DNA of 64,000 nt from Phyto melanocephala. Taxonomy: Eukaryota > Arthropoda > Insecta > Diptera > Rhinophoridae. Position 1 is the first letter of the stretch. Every line of letters begins with the position of its first letter. The position numbers and the translations under genes were made by a program. Below, one piece after another: positions 44,854 through 57,096 of the stretch. The stretch spans positions 39,640,701 through 39,704,700 of the forward strand of contig OW799235.1 of NCBI GenBank assembly GCA_941918925.1, in the 5' to 3' direction. The notes beneath the pieces are model-generated. The model saw only the letters and a list, made by a program, of their open reading frames with translations, was not told where the DNA came from and did not search any database.

Positions 44854-45640
44854 ATAACCAAGCCCGGTGCGCGTTGCTACGCCCCTTAATGAATAAAAAT
44901 GCATTCTGAATTTTAATTGAATATATTAAAAATAATATTTTATTGATTTTTATTGTAATGCAAGTGGGTAGGCAATAGTTTTGGTTTTTCCATTTGCTGA
45001 AAATGAACAAATTTTTTGGTGTTCCCACTCTGGAGCATGCGACGTAAAGTTGGCCATGTGAAAAGCGTGGATTTTTCAAATTCAATCCTGTAACACGCAG
45101 AGATTGTCCTTGTGCTTTGTTGATGGTAATAGCGAAGGCAAATCGAACTGGAAACTGTAGTCGCTTGAAGTTAAAAGGCAAATCGGTGGGAACCATTGGA
45201 ATGCGTGAAAATAGCTGAAAATAATAATTTTTTTAATGGACGTGACACTGCCCATTTTTCTAATCACGAAACTGTATAGTCATGACAGCTCAAAATGTGT
45301 GCAAAGACTCAGAAAAATCGGTCAAGTGCAAGTAGCTAAAAATGATAACTTCTTTTTTATGATCGTTGCACTGCCCACTTCAGAGTTCAATATGTGTGCA
45401 AAGTTTCATAAAAATCTGTCAAGTACAAGTAGCTGAAAAATTAATATTTATTTTGTATGGGCGTATTTCATTTTTATCAATATGTAGATTGGCGTAGTCC
45501 CGCCTACTTTTTACCACCCATAAACACTCCCTGGAATGTGTACAACAATTTGCAAAAGTTTGAGTCCGATCGGCTTTACTGTTTCGTAGTCTATAGCTAA
45601 CACACACAGGCGGACAGAGTTTCACTTTTATATATATAGA
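44854..45640 (-). mobile_element. Helitron derivative 1 with helicase remnant
   Basis: Minus strand. The 5' end is A|TCTATATATATAAAAGTGAA at 45640. The 3' end holds the conserved GGGGCGTAGCAACGCGCACC, GGGCTTGG stem, where the usual CTAG terminus is degraded to TTAT (44854-44857). It contains about 105-bp internal units (ACTGCCCA...GACAGCTCAA...GTGCAAAG) and the end of a helicase gene. Helitrons move by rolling-circle replication without target duplication. Confidence 0.82.
44930..45214 (-). pseudogene. Helitron helicase C-terminal remnant
   Basis: Minus-strand reading MVPTDLPFNFKRLQFPVRFA, then AITINKAQGQSLRVTGLNL and SHGQLYVACSRVGTPKNL: the final motifs of the Pif1-like helicase of Helitrons. 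Everything upstream (Rep nuclease and most of the helicase) has been deleted. After SKWKNQN the frame drifts into the non-coding 3' end. Confidence 0.85.
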
Positions 45641-45894
45641 TGTTATGGAAGGTATATTCATATGTACGTATGGAGTGCAAGTTAAATGAATAAAAGGTGG
45701 TTCGACCAAAACGCACTATGTTAACTATTAATAACATATATAATTATTTAAATATTTTTTTATTCTACATAATAGAAGGATCTATGACAATTATGTGTGA
45801 AACAAAATATTGGGTAAAATTCTCGCCAAGGTTTCGGTGCTATACTTCTATCCGATATTCAATATTTTCAATGACACTGAGGCATAATTGAGGA

Positions 45895-46440
45895 TTAATA
45901 TAGTTAATGTACAAAATTATCTCATCCTTTAACTCTTGAAATTTTCCCAAAGAAAGGAGTACAATCGTATCAAATCATATAATCGTGGCGGCCAATTAAC
46001 ATCGCCACGACGTGAGATAATACGGGCATTGAATTTTTCGCGCAAAATAGCCATTGTTTGACATTGGCTGTGTGACAAGTGGAATCATCTTGTTGGAATC
46101 ACATATCGTCTAGGTCCATAAACTCAATTTTTGACCGCAAAAAGTTCTGGTGATAGGAAACACCATTCACGGTAAATGCTTGGCCGACGTAATTTTCGAA
46201 GAAATACGGCCCGATGACGCCGCCAGCACAAACAATCACTCTTTTTGGATGCATCGGCTTTCAAACAATCAGTCATGGATTATCACTTGACCAAATGTGG
46301 CAATTCTTCTTATTTACGAATCTACTTTTATCCATTATTCTGACCAAAAAAATCATAATGTGCCACGCCCATTTTGGTAAAAGTCTTCAACAATCTTAAC
46401 GCACTGCTCAGTTGTGTACCTCTCAATAGTTTAATTTGTC
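45895..46440 (-). pseudogene. mariner transposase relic, minus strand
   Basis: Read on the minus strand: SRFVNKKNCHIW, KPMHPKRVIVCAGG, VIGPYFFENYVGQAFTVNG, then FQQDDSTCHTANV, INWPP-like sequence and a PLD-like region. Several stops and frame changes. Covers the central and C-terminal DDD regions; N-terminal HTH not found except possible traces at 46395-46430. Confidence 0.75.
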
Positions 46441-46879
46441 AAATACTGAAACAAAGAAATACCGAATTAAGTTGGGCTCAAAACTTAACTATAATGTGAA
46501 TCACAATTAACTCGCACATTATGGTTGCACCACCCTTTAGCTTATTATTAAACGTTTTCTGCATTACATTAAATTTGATTGCGCGCGTAAAAGAAAATAA
46601 AGCAATCTAAACAAAACAAGTTGCATATGCCTACATCCATATATACTAACCTAGACCTGCTTTACTTTGTTTTAGCATTTTATAAAGTACAAACCATTTT
46701 ATAAAAATTTTCCATGTCTTTTAAAATATGTAGATATTATGTGTGTGAATATGTGATCAAAAGTAAAATATATATCGATGGCTTAATATACAATGTGAGT
46801 ATCTGAATTTTTTACTACTTTATAGGAAAAGGAAAAAACTGAATAAAATTTAAAATAATGAAATGAGTTAGAGCTTTTT
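46441..46879. other. No gene seen
   Basis: AT-rich sequence; the first bases may still belong to the mariner relic. Confidence 0.35.
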
Positions 46880-47235
46880 TATGTGGATATAAATCCGTTA
46901 TTATATTGCAGATATTGACTACTAATAACAGTTTCCAGATTTGGAGTCTCTTGCAATCGGTTTAAGAGGGGAGAAGTACTAGATCCACCCCGTAATCATA
47001 TATTTACAGTATATGTTTGTTCAGTTTTCGGTGTATCTTGGCAGCAGTGACATGACATTGGTAGAGAAGGCGAAAAACCGATTTCTTCTTCTCTAAGTCC
47101 ATCAGATGTGACAATGGTCACTCGAGGGAAGATGCCTTTTTTGGTCCCCTAAAATCCACTAAATTAGACATACTACAGCCGTATATTTTCACTTAACCAG
47201 TTGGGATTGATCCCCCATTTTACACTGGGCATCTT
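46880..47235 (-). pseudogene. LOA-like LINE 3' relic
   Basis: On the minus strand, GAGTGACCATTGTCACATCT, GAAGAAGAAATCGGTTTTTC, AACAAACATATACTG and GGGGTGGATCTAGTACT align in order with 28345-28550 of the nested LOA-like LINE. It is too decayed for a reading frame. This indicates the same LINE lineage has older copies here. Confidence 0.55.
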
Positions 47236-47784
47236 AGGGCATGTACAGTAGGCTACAGCAGCTTTCTTTCATTATGTTGTTTTTGTATGCTATAAAATTC
47301 TAGCTGGTAATATGCGAAATATTGTTATAAACAAGAAAAGTTGCCTAAATTTAAAATTTGATTTACAAATATATGAACATAGCACACACTAAATACAATA
47401 ACGTAGCAACTAAAAATTCTCAAATTTTCAGGAATGGCAAACAACTATTGATCGTACAGCAGCAATGCAATTTAAAACAACAAAAAAACACAACGGAATT
47501 TTTTACTTAAAAAAGTTAAAGTGATGCAAAAGGAAATGTTTGGAGTACTTAGAGATGTATATTGGAAAATTTTGAGTTGTGACGTTATTGTAGTTAGCGT
47601 GAAATACGTATGTTAAAATATATAAAATTTAATCTTATCTTATATGAGTAATCAGTTTTTATACACTTTTTACAACATAAATATTAAATGATGTTATCGA
47701 TTCTTAAGCATCGCAGAAACAAAATAAAATTTAATTTACAATTTGCTTATTTATAATAACGTATATTTATAAAGGATCCGCCAT
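47236..47784. other. No gene seen
   Basis: AT-rich, no recognised feature. Confidence 0.35.
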
Positions 47785-48310
47785 CTAGCTTTTTTTTTTC
47801 AACTAGTGCTTATTTCGCGAATGGTAACACTTAGCTCAAGTCATATTTGACAGATTATTAGTTTTATTCTTCTGCTGAACGAATATGATTGTGTATACGC
47901 TTGAACAACGCTAGGAAATATTGCGACATTACTTTGGCCGATTTTGCCAAAAAAAATCATCTTTTCAGATGAAGCTCATTTTGATCTTGGCGGGTATGTA
48001 AATAAGCAAAATTGTCGCATTTAGGGCACAGAAAACCCGCACGCATACATTGAAAAACCGATACACTCAAAACGAGTCACTGTTTGGTGCGGATTTTGGT
48101 CCAGAGGCATAATTGGGCAATTTTTCTTCGAAAATGAACAAGGAGTGGCCGTAGTCAATGGCGATTGTTATCGGGCCATGTTGAACGAATTTTTGTTCAT
48201 AAAAATTGAAGAGAAGGATATTGACAACATTTGGTTTCAACAGGCGCTACGTGCCACACAGCCGAAGATACACTTTTTTTATAGCATTTTGCTTAAGAAA
48301 CCATTGAATT
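47785..48310 (+). pseudogene. mariner transposase relic, central part
   Basis: Reads KKIIFSDEAHFDLGGYVNK, then a TAG where tryptophan is usual (QNCRI, stop, GTENPHAY), EKPIHSKRVTVWCGFWSRG and IIGQFFFENEQGVAVVNGD, then DIDNIWFQQALRATQ, in which the second catalytic aspartate block FQQD has lost its aspartate. Downstream sequence is not mariner. Sequence is close to the relic at 45895-46440 but better preserved. Confidence 0.85.
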
Positions 48311-48548
48311 CTAGTATTTCCCACTATGTCAGCTTCTATCCTAATTCTAATTTACAATTGCGATAACTATATTAAAATTGTTTTGTTTTTTTGTTGCCGA
48401 AAGTAAAGGGTTCCTTTGGACAAAAACATTAATTTATCACACTTTAATATCCGATCGTAAATACCAAAGAAATAACGAAAAATATACGGCGAACCCTATA
48501 TTCGGCAAAAAAAAAAAAATCAAAATCAAGATCCCTTTTTATATTTAA

Positions 48549-49130
48549 CTAGCCAATCCCGGCGCGCGTTGCTACGCCCCTTCATGAATTTTAATCGCAT
48601 TCTAAATTTTAATCGAATATCAAGTGCAAGGCTAAAAACTATAACTTTTTCTATATGAGCGTGGCACTGCCCACTTTTCTAATTACGAAACTGTATAGTC
48701 ATGACAGCTCAATAAGTGTGCAAACTTTCAGAAAAATCGGTCCAGTGTAAGTACCTCAAAATGATACCTTTTTTTATGGGCGTGGCACTGCCCACTTTTC
48801 TAAATACGAAACTGTATAGTCATGACAACTCAATATGTGTGCAAAGTTTCAGAAAAATCGGTCCAGTGCAAGTACCTCAAAATGATACCTTTTTTTTAAT
48901 GGGCGTGGCACTGCCCACTTTTCTAATAACAAAAGTGTAAAGTCATGACAGCTCAGTATGTTTGCAAAGTTTCAGAAAATTCGGTCCAGTGCAAGTAGCT
49001 AAAACTGATAACTAATTTTTTATGGGCGCGGCCGCGCCCACTTTTTTTCACCCATAAACACTCCCTGGTATGTGTACAACAACTTACCAAAGTTTGAGCC
49101 CGATCGGTTTTACAGTTTCAGAGTCTATAG

Positions 49131-49161
<31 letters not shown>

Positions 49162-49182
49162 TTTCACTTTTATATATATAGA
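48549..49182 (-). mobile_element. Helitron derivative 2, both ends intact
   Basis: 634 bp, minus strand: A|TCTATATATATAAAAGTGAA at 49182 and GCGCGCCGGGATTGGCTAG|T at 48549, the classic Helitron termini with insertion between A and T. The interior has about three units of around 120 bp (GGCACTGCCCACTTTTCTAA, GTGTGCAAAGTTTCAGAAAA) and a (CA)n microsatellite at 49136-49158. No coding sequence. Confidence 0.88.
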
Positions 49183-49569
49183 TTGCGAAGTAGACGTCAA
49201 TTGGGTCGACCTTACTTAAACCAAAATATTTATTCATTTCATAGAGACACTTCTATTTAATATAATAAAATATGTATTTCCCCAGACAAATATTAAAAGT
49301 ATTAATTACATTTTTAATTCTAAATGATTCCCAAAATTATTATTATTTTTTTTTATATTTATAACCCAGCAAAAAAATATTAAAAAGATCTGATTTTGCA
49401 AGGGTTCAGCCAAAGCGAATTCAATTATCAGGTTGTGGTAATTCTACGACAAATACAACATTAAAAAAACAACTACGTTTTTTATTGTTGCTTTTATTTG
49501 CCGATGTGTCAAAAACTACATGGTTTTTGTTTGTATTTTTTTAAATGCTTGCGCCGAAAATAGTAAAAT
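49183..49569. other. No gene seen
   Basis: AT-rich spacer. Confidence 0.35.
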
Positions 49570-50070
49570 ATGTAAACATAAATAATATTTGACAACTCAG
49601 CCAGCATTTATGCAAAGAAAAAAGTAGATCAGCTGCGTTGTCAACATTACCTGATAATTAAATTCGCCTTGGTTTCAGCTGCATATCATTGGAGGTCGTG
49701 TGTTTATATGAATATATTAAGGAATTGGATAGAACTCATAAAAAAAATGATTTTTCATGAGTGATTGACAGTTGTTTTTAGTTCATTTACAACTGCGCAA
49801 AATCAAGTAGATTTAAATTTAGATCTTGATAAAAAATTTGTTTATTTTTCAAAACAGTATATATTTATAAAGTGGTGAAAGAGGTTCTCTTTACTCTACT
49901 TATCCAAAACTCAAACTTCATATTAAAAGCGTAGTATTTTTTAGTACAATGTGATAAAAACCACAGTTGCAAGATTTCGTTTTCAAAACAGTATATTTAT
50001 TTACAAGGTGGTCTGAGAGGCTCTCTATGCTCTACTTCTCCAAAATTCAAACTTCATATAAAAAATGTAA
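49570..50070. repeat. MITE E-like end and a diverged tandem pair
   Basis: 49630-49670 has ACCTGATAATTAAATTCGCC, TTGG, related to the family E terminus. At 49847 and 49979 two units about 132 bp apart share TTTCAAAACAGTATAT, CTCTACTT(A/C)TCCAAAA and TCAAACTTCATAT. Confidence 0.5.
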
Positions 50071-50659
50071 ACAATAAAGTATAAATATATAGATTCTGCC
50101 AAAATCTAGTGGCGGAGTAGATTTCGTTTTGTATGGGAAATCTGGTAGAAAATAAATGGATTTCCTCAAAATCTGCTACTTACGAGATTTGGCTCAGATG
50201 TAAATGTAGTATCAGGTGTAAATTTAGTATTACATTCATTGTTTAAGATCTCTTACATAATTTTGAATTCATTTTCATTCATATGGCCTAAATAAGGTAA
50301 ATTTTTTTTTTGCATTTAGAGACTAATTTTGAATAAGCCCTTTTGCACATTACACTACTTTCAAATATTTTTGCTAGTATACATATAATATTTTCACCTC
50401 CTCTCAATTCCGACATCACAAATTGATCATTTATATCGAAACATTTACATATTTATAACAATAATATTCCCAGAATTTTATATATTGTGTTTTAGCATAT
50501 CTATTTTATTAAACAAAAAAAAAACAAATAATAAAAAACGCTGCTAAAGATATTATTGATCATTATTATTACCAACCAAAGATTAAAATTGATAACACTT
50601 AAGCTGAATCATGAACACACCTTTTTGTAATAAATTTAGTTAAAATAACGCGTGTGTTC
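50071..50659. other. No gene seen
   Basis: AT-rich. 50095-50230 includes a less AT-rich segment (AATCTAGTGGCGGAGTAGAT) with no recognised identity. Confidence 0.35.
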
Positions 50660-51784
50660 TTTATACCCTTCACCTGTGGTGGCATGGGTATATATAGCTT
50701 TGTCATGCCGTCTGTAATTTCTACAATATTCACTTCCGATTCCGCTACTATATCTGTGTATGCCATCAATCTTTTGCAAATATCGGGAAATGAATCGCTA
50801 TTAAAAACCAGCATGATCGCTCTATAACTATTAAAGATATAGGCAAATAAACTCGTTTTTCCTAAATTTTTACCACAAAAATCATTTATTTTCCGAACTA
50901 TGTTTAATAATAGAGACGTTTGGTAATAATTATAAGTACGATTGGCCTCTAGGGATATTTTTAAAAATTTTTGGATAAATCGGTTACTGGCCAACAAAGT
51001 TATAGGAAAAAATAATTTTGTAAAATATATATATTTTGTAAATATATCAGGTTGTTAAAGCTGCTAATTGATTTTTGGACATGGTAAAGACACCTGAATA
51101 GAAGACGTAGTCTCGAAAATTTTTTCCGAAAAAAAGCTGAGAAATAGGTTAAAAACTAAGTGAGTTAAAATCACCAATATACAAATGGTTCGGATTTTTT
51201 CCTAGAATTTACAAACGAAAATCGATTTTTTTAAGCTTCTGGAAAACAGAGAGTAAGATATGGGTTAAACAAATTTGATTTGACCAGCAAAATATATGAC
51301 TCTATAAAAAATTTTAAATCAAAAATGACCGCCAGTGAAAAATTGCGTATAATTAATTTATATATGGGTCAAAACTAGTAATTAAAAATCTACCAACTTC
51401 AACCCCCTCAATATCAGCATCAAACGAAAGATCTTGACCAGTAGAATAAAGTAAATAATAAAAAAGTATAAACTCAAGATGCCGTCCCAAATAAAATGGT
51501 GGATATGTGGGTCAAAATAGAAATTACGTCTTTGTCACTTTCAACCCCCACAACCGTGGAAAAGTTAAGATCAAACATTGGTTCTTAAACAAAATAGTGA
51601 ATAAATTTTTTCTCAACCCATCAATGTGTGTATTAAATGAAAGAGCTTGACTACTGAAAAACAGATTTATGTGTAGAAAGTCAAAATCAATTGTCAAAAT
51701 TAAATCTATCACTTTGCCTATATACATGATGGTGAAGGGTATTTCAGATTCTGCACGGTCGAATATAGCATTCTTACTTGTTTT
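50660..51784 (+). repeat. Repeat family B variant, full length
   Basis: Starts TTATACCCTTCACCTGTGGT, GGCATGGGTATATATAGC, then TTTGTCATGCCGTCTGTAAT. It ends ATGATGGTGAAGGGTATTTC, AGATTCTGCACGGTCGAATA, TAGCATTCTTACTTG. Same two hairpin ends as repeat B but a different interior (GATAAATCGGTTACTGGCC, AAGATGCCGTCCC), shared with 18300-18560 and 61440-61832. Confidence 0.75.
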
Positions 51785-53341
51785 TATTTATGAAAATTAT
51801 TATGCGAAAAAGAGATAGATTAGAAAGTTTTTTATTAGGGCCTATAAATTAAAACTAGTTTGAAGAAATTTGTTATATTTTATTACTGTTATCAGATAAA
51901 AAATCGTAGTATATTGTATAATTATACTATAAATTGTATGTATGTATAGTAATTAGAATATATAATTTTAGTACTTGCGCGTTTCTATTGATTGTCGCTA
52001 TGTCTTTCAAATCAATGGAATTTTGAAAAGCAACTTATAAAGAATGTTGAAATAATTTAGAAAATATATACATATATATATTTGATGTGATTAGTGGAAA
52101 CCAATCGGAATTTTGTGGACTGAAATCTTTTCCAATATAATTTTTTAGGAAACCAAAAAAAAATGTGAAAAAACGTGAATAAATTTAAAATATAGCACAT
52201 GGTGTTCCGATCAAGCTTGTGTCGAAAATGCAAAATATATGACTCATATCAGAAAACTAATTATTTTTTTTTCATTATCACAATAAGCTTGCAGCCGATA
52301 TAAATTTTCCTAATAAAAGAAAATTCATTGTTTTCTCTTTTATTTAAATGTTTATCTGGTGTAAACAAAGCATCTTAACGATTTTACTTAAACATTTCTT
52401 ATCTCTGTTTCAGAAGTTTTGTCCAAAGTCCACAGAAGTAAATTTAAATAATTATTTAGTTAAAAATTTTTTATTTAAATTCTAATTGAAAAAGTGGTGA
52501 AATTTTAAAATCAGAATATGTCTCTGCGATACTTAAGATACTCGAACGACCTTGAACGGTGAAGTAACTTGCTTGATTATCGGTATTAAATGTATCCTGT
52601 GAGTTCATTCATGTTGTTATATGTCTGTTGTCCGAGTTCCCAAATAAAAATTCAAAACACAATTGCAATATTTAATTAATATAAGATTCTTGTTTGGAAT
52701 ATTAACCCATGATCTGTGCTAAATGAGCCTTTGTTATAATGCAGACTGTTATCTATCTGTATGTGAAAATTCATGTAATTTCACTCAGCTGTTTTTGGGT
52801 GACTTTATTTGAAAATTTCCAAAAAACTACTTTCGTACGTTTTCTGCAGAGCAGAGTAATTTCATTTAACGGGTAAAAAAATGTTTAGTTTAAAAATCCC
52901 AATAATTATAGTATTTGTTAAAAAAAATACTTCTGATTTCGTTTAGCATAAAACTCTCATTACTAAATAATAAGTGGAAGGTTGTCATTTAGAAAAAAAT
53001 GGATTTGTATTTTTTCTTCGAATGAATAGACAATTCAAATTATTGGGACAAAATCTATCGAATATTCGAATATGCAAATAATTATATTTTTATACACATA
53101 TTTATGTTCTTTAAAAGTAAACTTATTTTATACCTGACAGTAATTAAATTTTTAAAAATTTTTAGCAACCCAACAGTATAATATAACCAGTTATGATTCG
53201 GCTCAATTTTTATTTTTAAATATATTTGCAAGTTAGATTCATGAGTTCTGGGACAACTCAAAAAAAAATAAGTAGTTAATAGGTCAAAAAATAACTAATT
53301 TATTTATGTTTCCAACCAATATTATTTACTTGCTTAATTAC
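51785..53341. other. No gene; possible RTE-like 3' fragment
   Basis: Mostly AT-rich and unrecognised. 52730-52795 (CAGACTGTTATCTATCTGTA, CAGCTGTTTTTGGGTGAC) resembles the RTE-like 3' end at 36295-36475. Confidence 0.4.
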
Positions 53342-53666
53342 TAAAGGCTATAATATACGGCATGTTTTTTACATCTGTCTTTACAAATTCCACACTGATA
53401 AATACGAACATGTCGTGTGTTACCTTTAAAACGTTACTACTGTTGAAAACATGTGTTGAAACATCTGACAAAATTTCAATTAGAACGCGCTCTATTTTCT
53501 TCTGTCAAAACATGTGACATCAGCCGTTGGCAGAAATCTATGCTGCTGCAAAGCAGTCAGCGACGGTTGCCTTTAGAAGTACAATTTGAACAGACATGTA
53601 GATTTGAATATATCTTACAAATTTTAAAGTCAGATGTTAAAAACATGCCGTGTATTATAGCCTTAA
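53342..53666. mobile_element. MITE with 36-bp terminal inverted repeats
   Basis: Left TAAAGGCTATAATATACGGC, ATGTTTTTTACATCTG; right, on the other strand, TTAAGGCTATAATACACGGC, ATGTTTTTAACATCTG. About 325 bp, no convincing gene. Inner motifs ACATGTCGTGTGTTA and CAAAACATGTGACATC recur. A diverged relative is at 55790-56010. Confidence 0.75.
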
Positions 53667-53845
53667 GTAGGTAAAGTCTTTGCTAGGACATTAGATGAAT
53701 GAAGTCTGCACTGCTTGCAAAATTCAATAAAAAATTTGGTGAGAACAATTTTAACATTTCTGATTTTTTATTAAAGAAATTTTGTATTATAAAGTTGGAT
53801 TATATAATCTGCCCGTTATATTTTCTTACTATTACTTATTTACTT

Positions 53846-53932
53846 GGATACATACATTCATACATACATACATACAAACATACATGCATACATACATACA
53901 TACATACATACATACAAACATACATACATACA

Positions 53933-53962
<30 letters not shown>
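53846..53962. repeat. Microsatellite (TACA)n
   Basis: About 115 bp of ATACATACATACA with a few CAAA and TGCA interruptions. It produces spurious HTYIHTY-repeat frames. Confidence 0.95.
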
Positions 53963-53963
<1 letters not shown>

Positions 53964-54797
53964 GTAGTCAATTAGCAAGGTGGGCTATTATGTCGTATTG
54001 TCATAATTTTCTAAAATTATATAAAAGTTTTAAAAATATTACTGTAAACAATGTGTAAATTAATCAGGAGTGTATGTATCTAACGTAAGACATAAGTAAT
54101 TCCAACTGTATTATCATAATTGTTCAATTCACAACTACCTATTGTATTCGGTATCGTCTATTGAAATACTGTTTTTTTTTATTTACTTGTGAACTCAATT
54201 TATGTTGTACTATTAAACGCCAGGCAAATAAAAAATCAGGAATCAAATCATATTTCTGCAGAAATATAAAAAGTATGTTAAAATAATTTTTAGTAAAATC
54301 GTTTAGAAAAGTTAAAACAATACAAAACATTTGAGTTTAAAAAATATTCTATATGCAGATATATGTTGTTTTATTTTGGAAGCAAAAAATACTACACAAA
54401 TTATTCATTGCTTATGCAAACTATTTTCTGTTTTTAGTTTATTAAATTTTGATTGAATATAAAAAATACATTATTTATTCGATTTAATAATACTCGGAAA
54501 AATTACATTCTAATATGTACACACATTCAAACAATAATTATAATATAACACAATCATACCCACACTATTTAACTACGAGCCAATAAACTAAAATGATCAT
54601 TGTTAAATATGGGCTAAAACATTAAGAAAAAATATCTTAGAGCACACTACACACTGGGTCTGTGTTCATAAAAACAACATTTTGTAAAACATTAAAACAT
54701 ATTAAAACAATATTATTAAAACGATACTTGGTGCTACCAGAGGAGAAATCATTAATACTAAAACATCGATGACTCGCTTAACAGAATACTGTTGGTT
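53963..54797. other. No gene seen
   Basis: AT-rich, no recognised feature. Confidence 0.35.
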
Positions 54798-55437
54798 TTT
54801 TACCCTTCACAGTGAGAGTAAGGTTATTTACAGGTTTGTCATTCCATGTGAAATTTCTACAATATTCGTTTGCGACCGCATAAAGTATATATATTCTGAA
54901 AACTTATAACTAGGGAAGTCGATTGAGCATTGTCCGTCTGTCCGTGTTTATGCTGAAATCAGTTTTTAACGCCCCCCCAACATTGCTTAAAGAAATGAGA
55001 AAAAACAAAGACCACCTCGTTTTTTCTCAACATATCCATACAAACTTGATATACTGGTTACAGCGAACCTGGTTTTGAATCCTAGCTGAAGCAAGCAATA
55101 TCTTATTTTTAAATTATTGATGCGTACATACATACATACATACATACATACATGAACTTATTTTATAATTTTACGATGGGATGCTTTAAAGCGGAAAAAA
55201 TCATTATAAAGAATAAAAAATACATTTCATATCAATGATGAGGAAATTGTTTAAAAATAAAAACCCTTAAAATTGGTATCATATGAAAGGGTTTGACCAA
55301 TAGTATATAGTAAACTATGACAAATTCAAATTAAATATGGCGTCAAAATCTAGGCTAAGTAACGTTGTCATCACTATACCTGTGTACAAGATGTTGAAGG
55401 GTATTATCAGATTCGGCACGGCTAAATATAGCATTCT
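54798..55437 (+). repeat. Repeat family B copy, rearranged
   Basis: TTTTACCCTTCACAGTGAGA, TTTGTCATTCCATGTGAAAT, GCATAAAGTATATATATTCT, GTCCGTCTGTCCGTG. It ends GTTGAAGGGTATTATCAGAT, TCGGCACGGCTAAATATAGC. A (CATA)n run is at 55127-55153. Confidence 0.75.
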
Positions 55438-55789
55438 TTTTTGTTATTTTGAAGTTTTGCTTGTTATTATTTTTATGTCTTTTTTTAGTCTCTATTTAGT
55501 TAAATTTTGAGTAAAAACATGAATGAGGTAATGTTATACGAAAGATCAATAACTTATTGTCACCGTCATGGCAGATTATTCAAAATAAAAGAAATAATAA
55601 ATAGATGATAGTAGAAAATTTCATATAATATAATAATATATAATAATTTATTGTGGGTTTGTACTAAATATGTACCATATTAAGTTAAAACAGCTAGTAA
55701 ATACGTACCATAATTGGCTAAAGTATGTAATTTATGTTTTTTTTTTTACAACTGATGTGATAATTTTTATCTATACAAATGTAATTGTT
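55438..55789. other. No gene seen
   Basis: AT-rich spacer. Confidence 0.35.
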
Positions 55790-56010
55790 TATGTCTGTCA
55801 AAATTGTTTTTTAACACTCAACCGCCGCTGTCCAGCAGCAGAGATATCTGCCTGTCAGAACAAAATAGAACAAGCTCTAATCGAAATGTTGTCAGATGAC
55901 TTAGCACATGTGTTTAATAGAATCAATGTTTTAATGCTAACACACGGCATGTACGTATTTAGCAGTGGTACATTTTTTAGTTCAGATGTAATAAACATGC
56001 CATGCTGCTT
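55790..56010. repeat. Diverged relative of the 53342 MITE
   Basis: ACACACGGCATGTACGTATT, TCAGATGTAATAAACATGCC and CAACCGCCGCTGTCCAGCAG resemble the ends and interior of the element at 53342-53666. Boundaries unclear. Confidence 0.5.
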
Positions 56011-57053
56011 ATATTTTTACAATGATCATACATACCTACAAACAAATTGAAAATTTGGCTAGTAGTTACTTAAAAGTCACTACTTCGATTCTAGTAAAAG
56101 TGCTTTACAAAAACAAATCACATTAATTTTGAATTTTTTCTTTTTGTTTAATATCATTGTAATCTTAACTATCAAAATAGTCGCTTATTAGTTATTAATA
56201 CATTATAATAAAATTAAGACAACACAACATATTTACTGTATACAAAATGTCAGTTTTTGGATAATTCAAAACTAAAACTACTTGCAGACTTTCACCTTAT
56301 TCTGTTACTTTCGGGAGTCAGGTGTTTAAACCATTAAACTATTCTCACCAATGCAATCACATGTATAAGCTCTGTAGCATTGTTGCCAAATTTTAAAAAT
56401 ATATCTTCTGCGATCTTGTTAATCAATAACACTATTACTATTTTTACATTTGAATAAGAAATGGTTTGGTTTAAAAAATAATAATATACAAAATACGTAT
56501 TATTATTTTCTGTTTGTTTTGGCAACACTGACCGCTTATCTAAGTATATAAACTAAAAACGGTTTTAATCTCTTCTCATTTAAAATTTAACGTTCGTAAG
56601 GCACGAACGTATTTTTTAAAATAGTTTTCTATTAATAAAGACATCAACGAAAACGGAGAAAAACCACAAACAGTTAAAAAGTGAACTCGCTTACACTTGC
56701 CGGTAAAACAAAACGTACTGATATTGAATAAGAGATCTGTTACATACAACATTAAGGACAATGTGTATTCGTCGATTTGTATTTGTGTAATGTGTTACAA
56801 AACGATACAAAATATTTATGCACAGTGATACATATAGAAATAAAATAAAAACATTAAATGATATACTCTAGTTCAAAAAAATTCTCAAAACATAAAAAAG
56901 TGCGAAAATTAAAACTTACATTCACAAAAACAAAAAGCGGAAGTGAGACAAAGAAAATTAAGCAGGAAATTTTACTTTGAAAATATCTCAATATTGTCTC
57001 AATTTTTTAGTTTAAAATATTTAGGGAAAAGAAAACAAACTGCATATTGAAAC
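56011..57053. other. No gene assigned; possible leader of the exon at 57054
   Basis: No known repeat was recognised. If 57054-57096 is a real first coding exon, its promoter and 5' untranslated region would lie here. A small inverted repeat, AACGTTCGTAAGGCACGAACG, is at 56589-56609. Confidence 0.3.
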
Positions 57054-57096
57054 ATGACTCAAAAACAACCAGCCTGGGGCTTAAGCCTTTCCAAAT
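57054..57096 (+). CDS. Candidate first coding exon of a host gene
   Basis: ATG at 57054 in the context GAAACATGACT encodes MTQKQPAWGLSLSK (14 codons plus one base), followed directly by T|GTAAGTG, a consensus splice donor at 57097. The preceding 500 bp lacks recognisable transposon sequence and could be promoter and leader; the following about 7 kb, full of Helitron, mariner and repeat B copies, would be a long first intron extending past the window. Codon choice and the tryptophan/proline content look less random than in nearby AT-rich DNA. I do not recognise the protein. Short exons like this arise by chance, so confidence is low. Confidence 0.35.

Noticed and set aside
48600..49000. Regularly spaced repeats that might suggest a CRISPR-like array
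   Set aside because: Units are adjacent tandem copies inside a Helitron, with diverged repeats and no unique spacers; the genome is eukaryotic.
53699..54058. Open frame with HTYIHTY repeats
   Set aside because: It is translation of the (TACA)n microsatellite.
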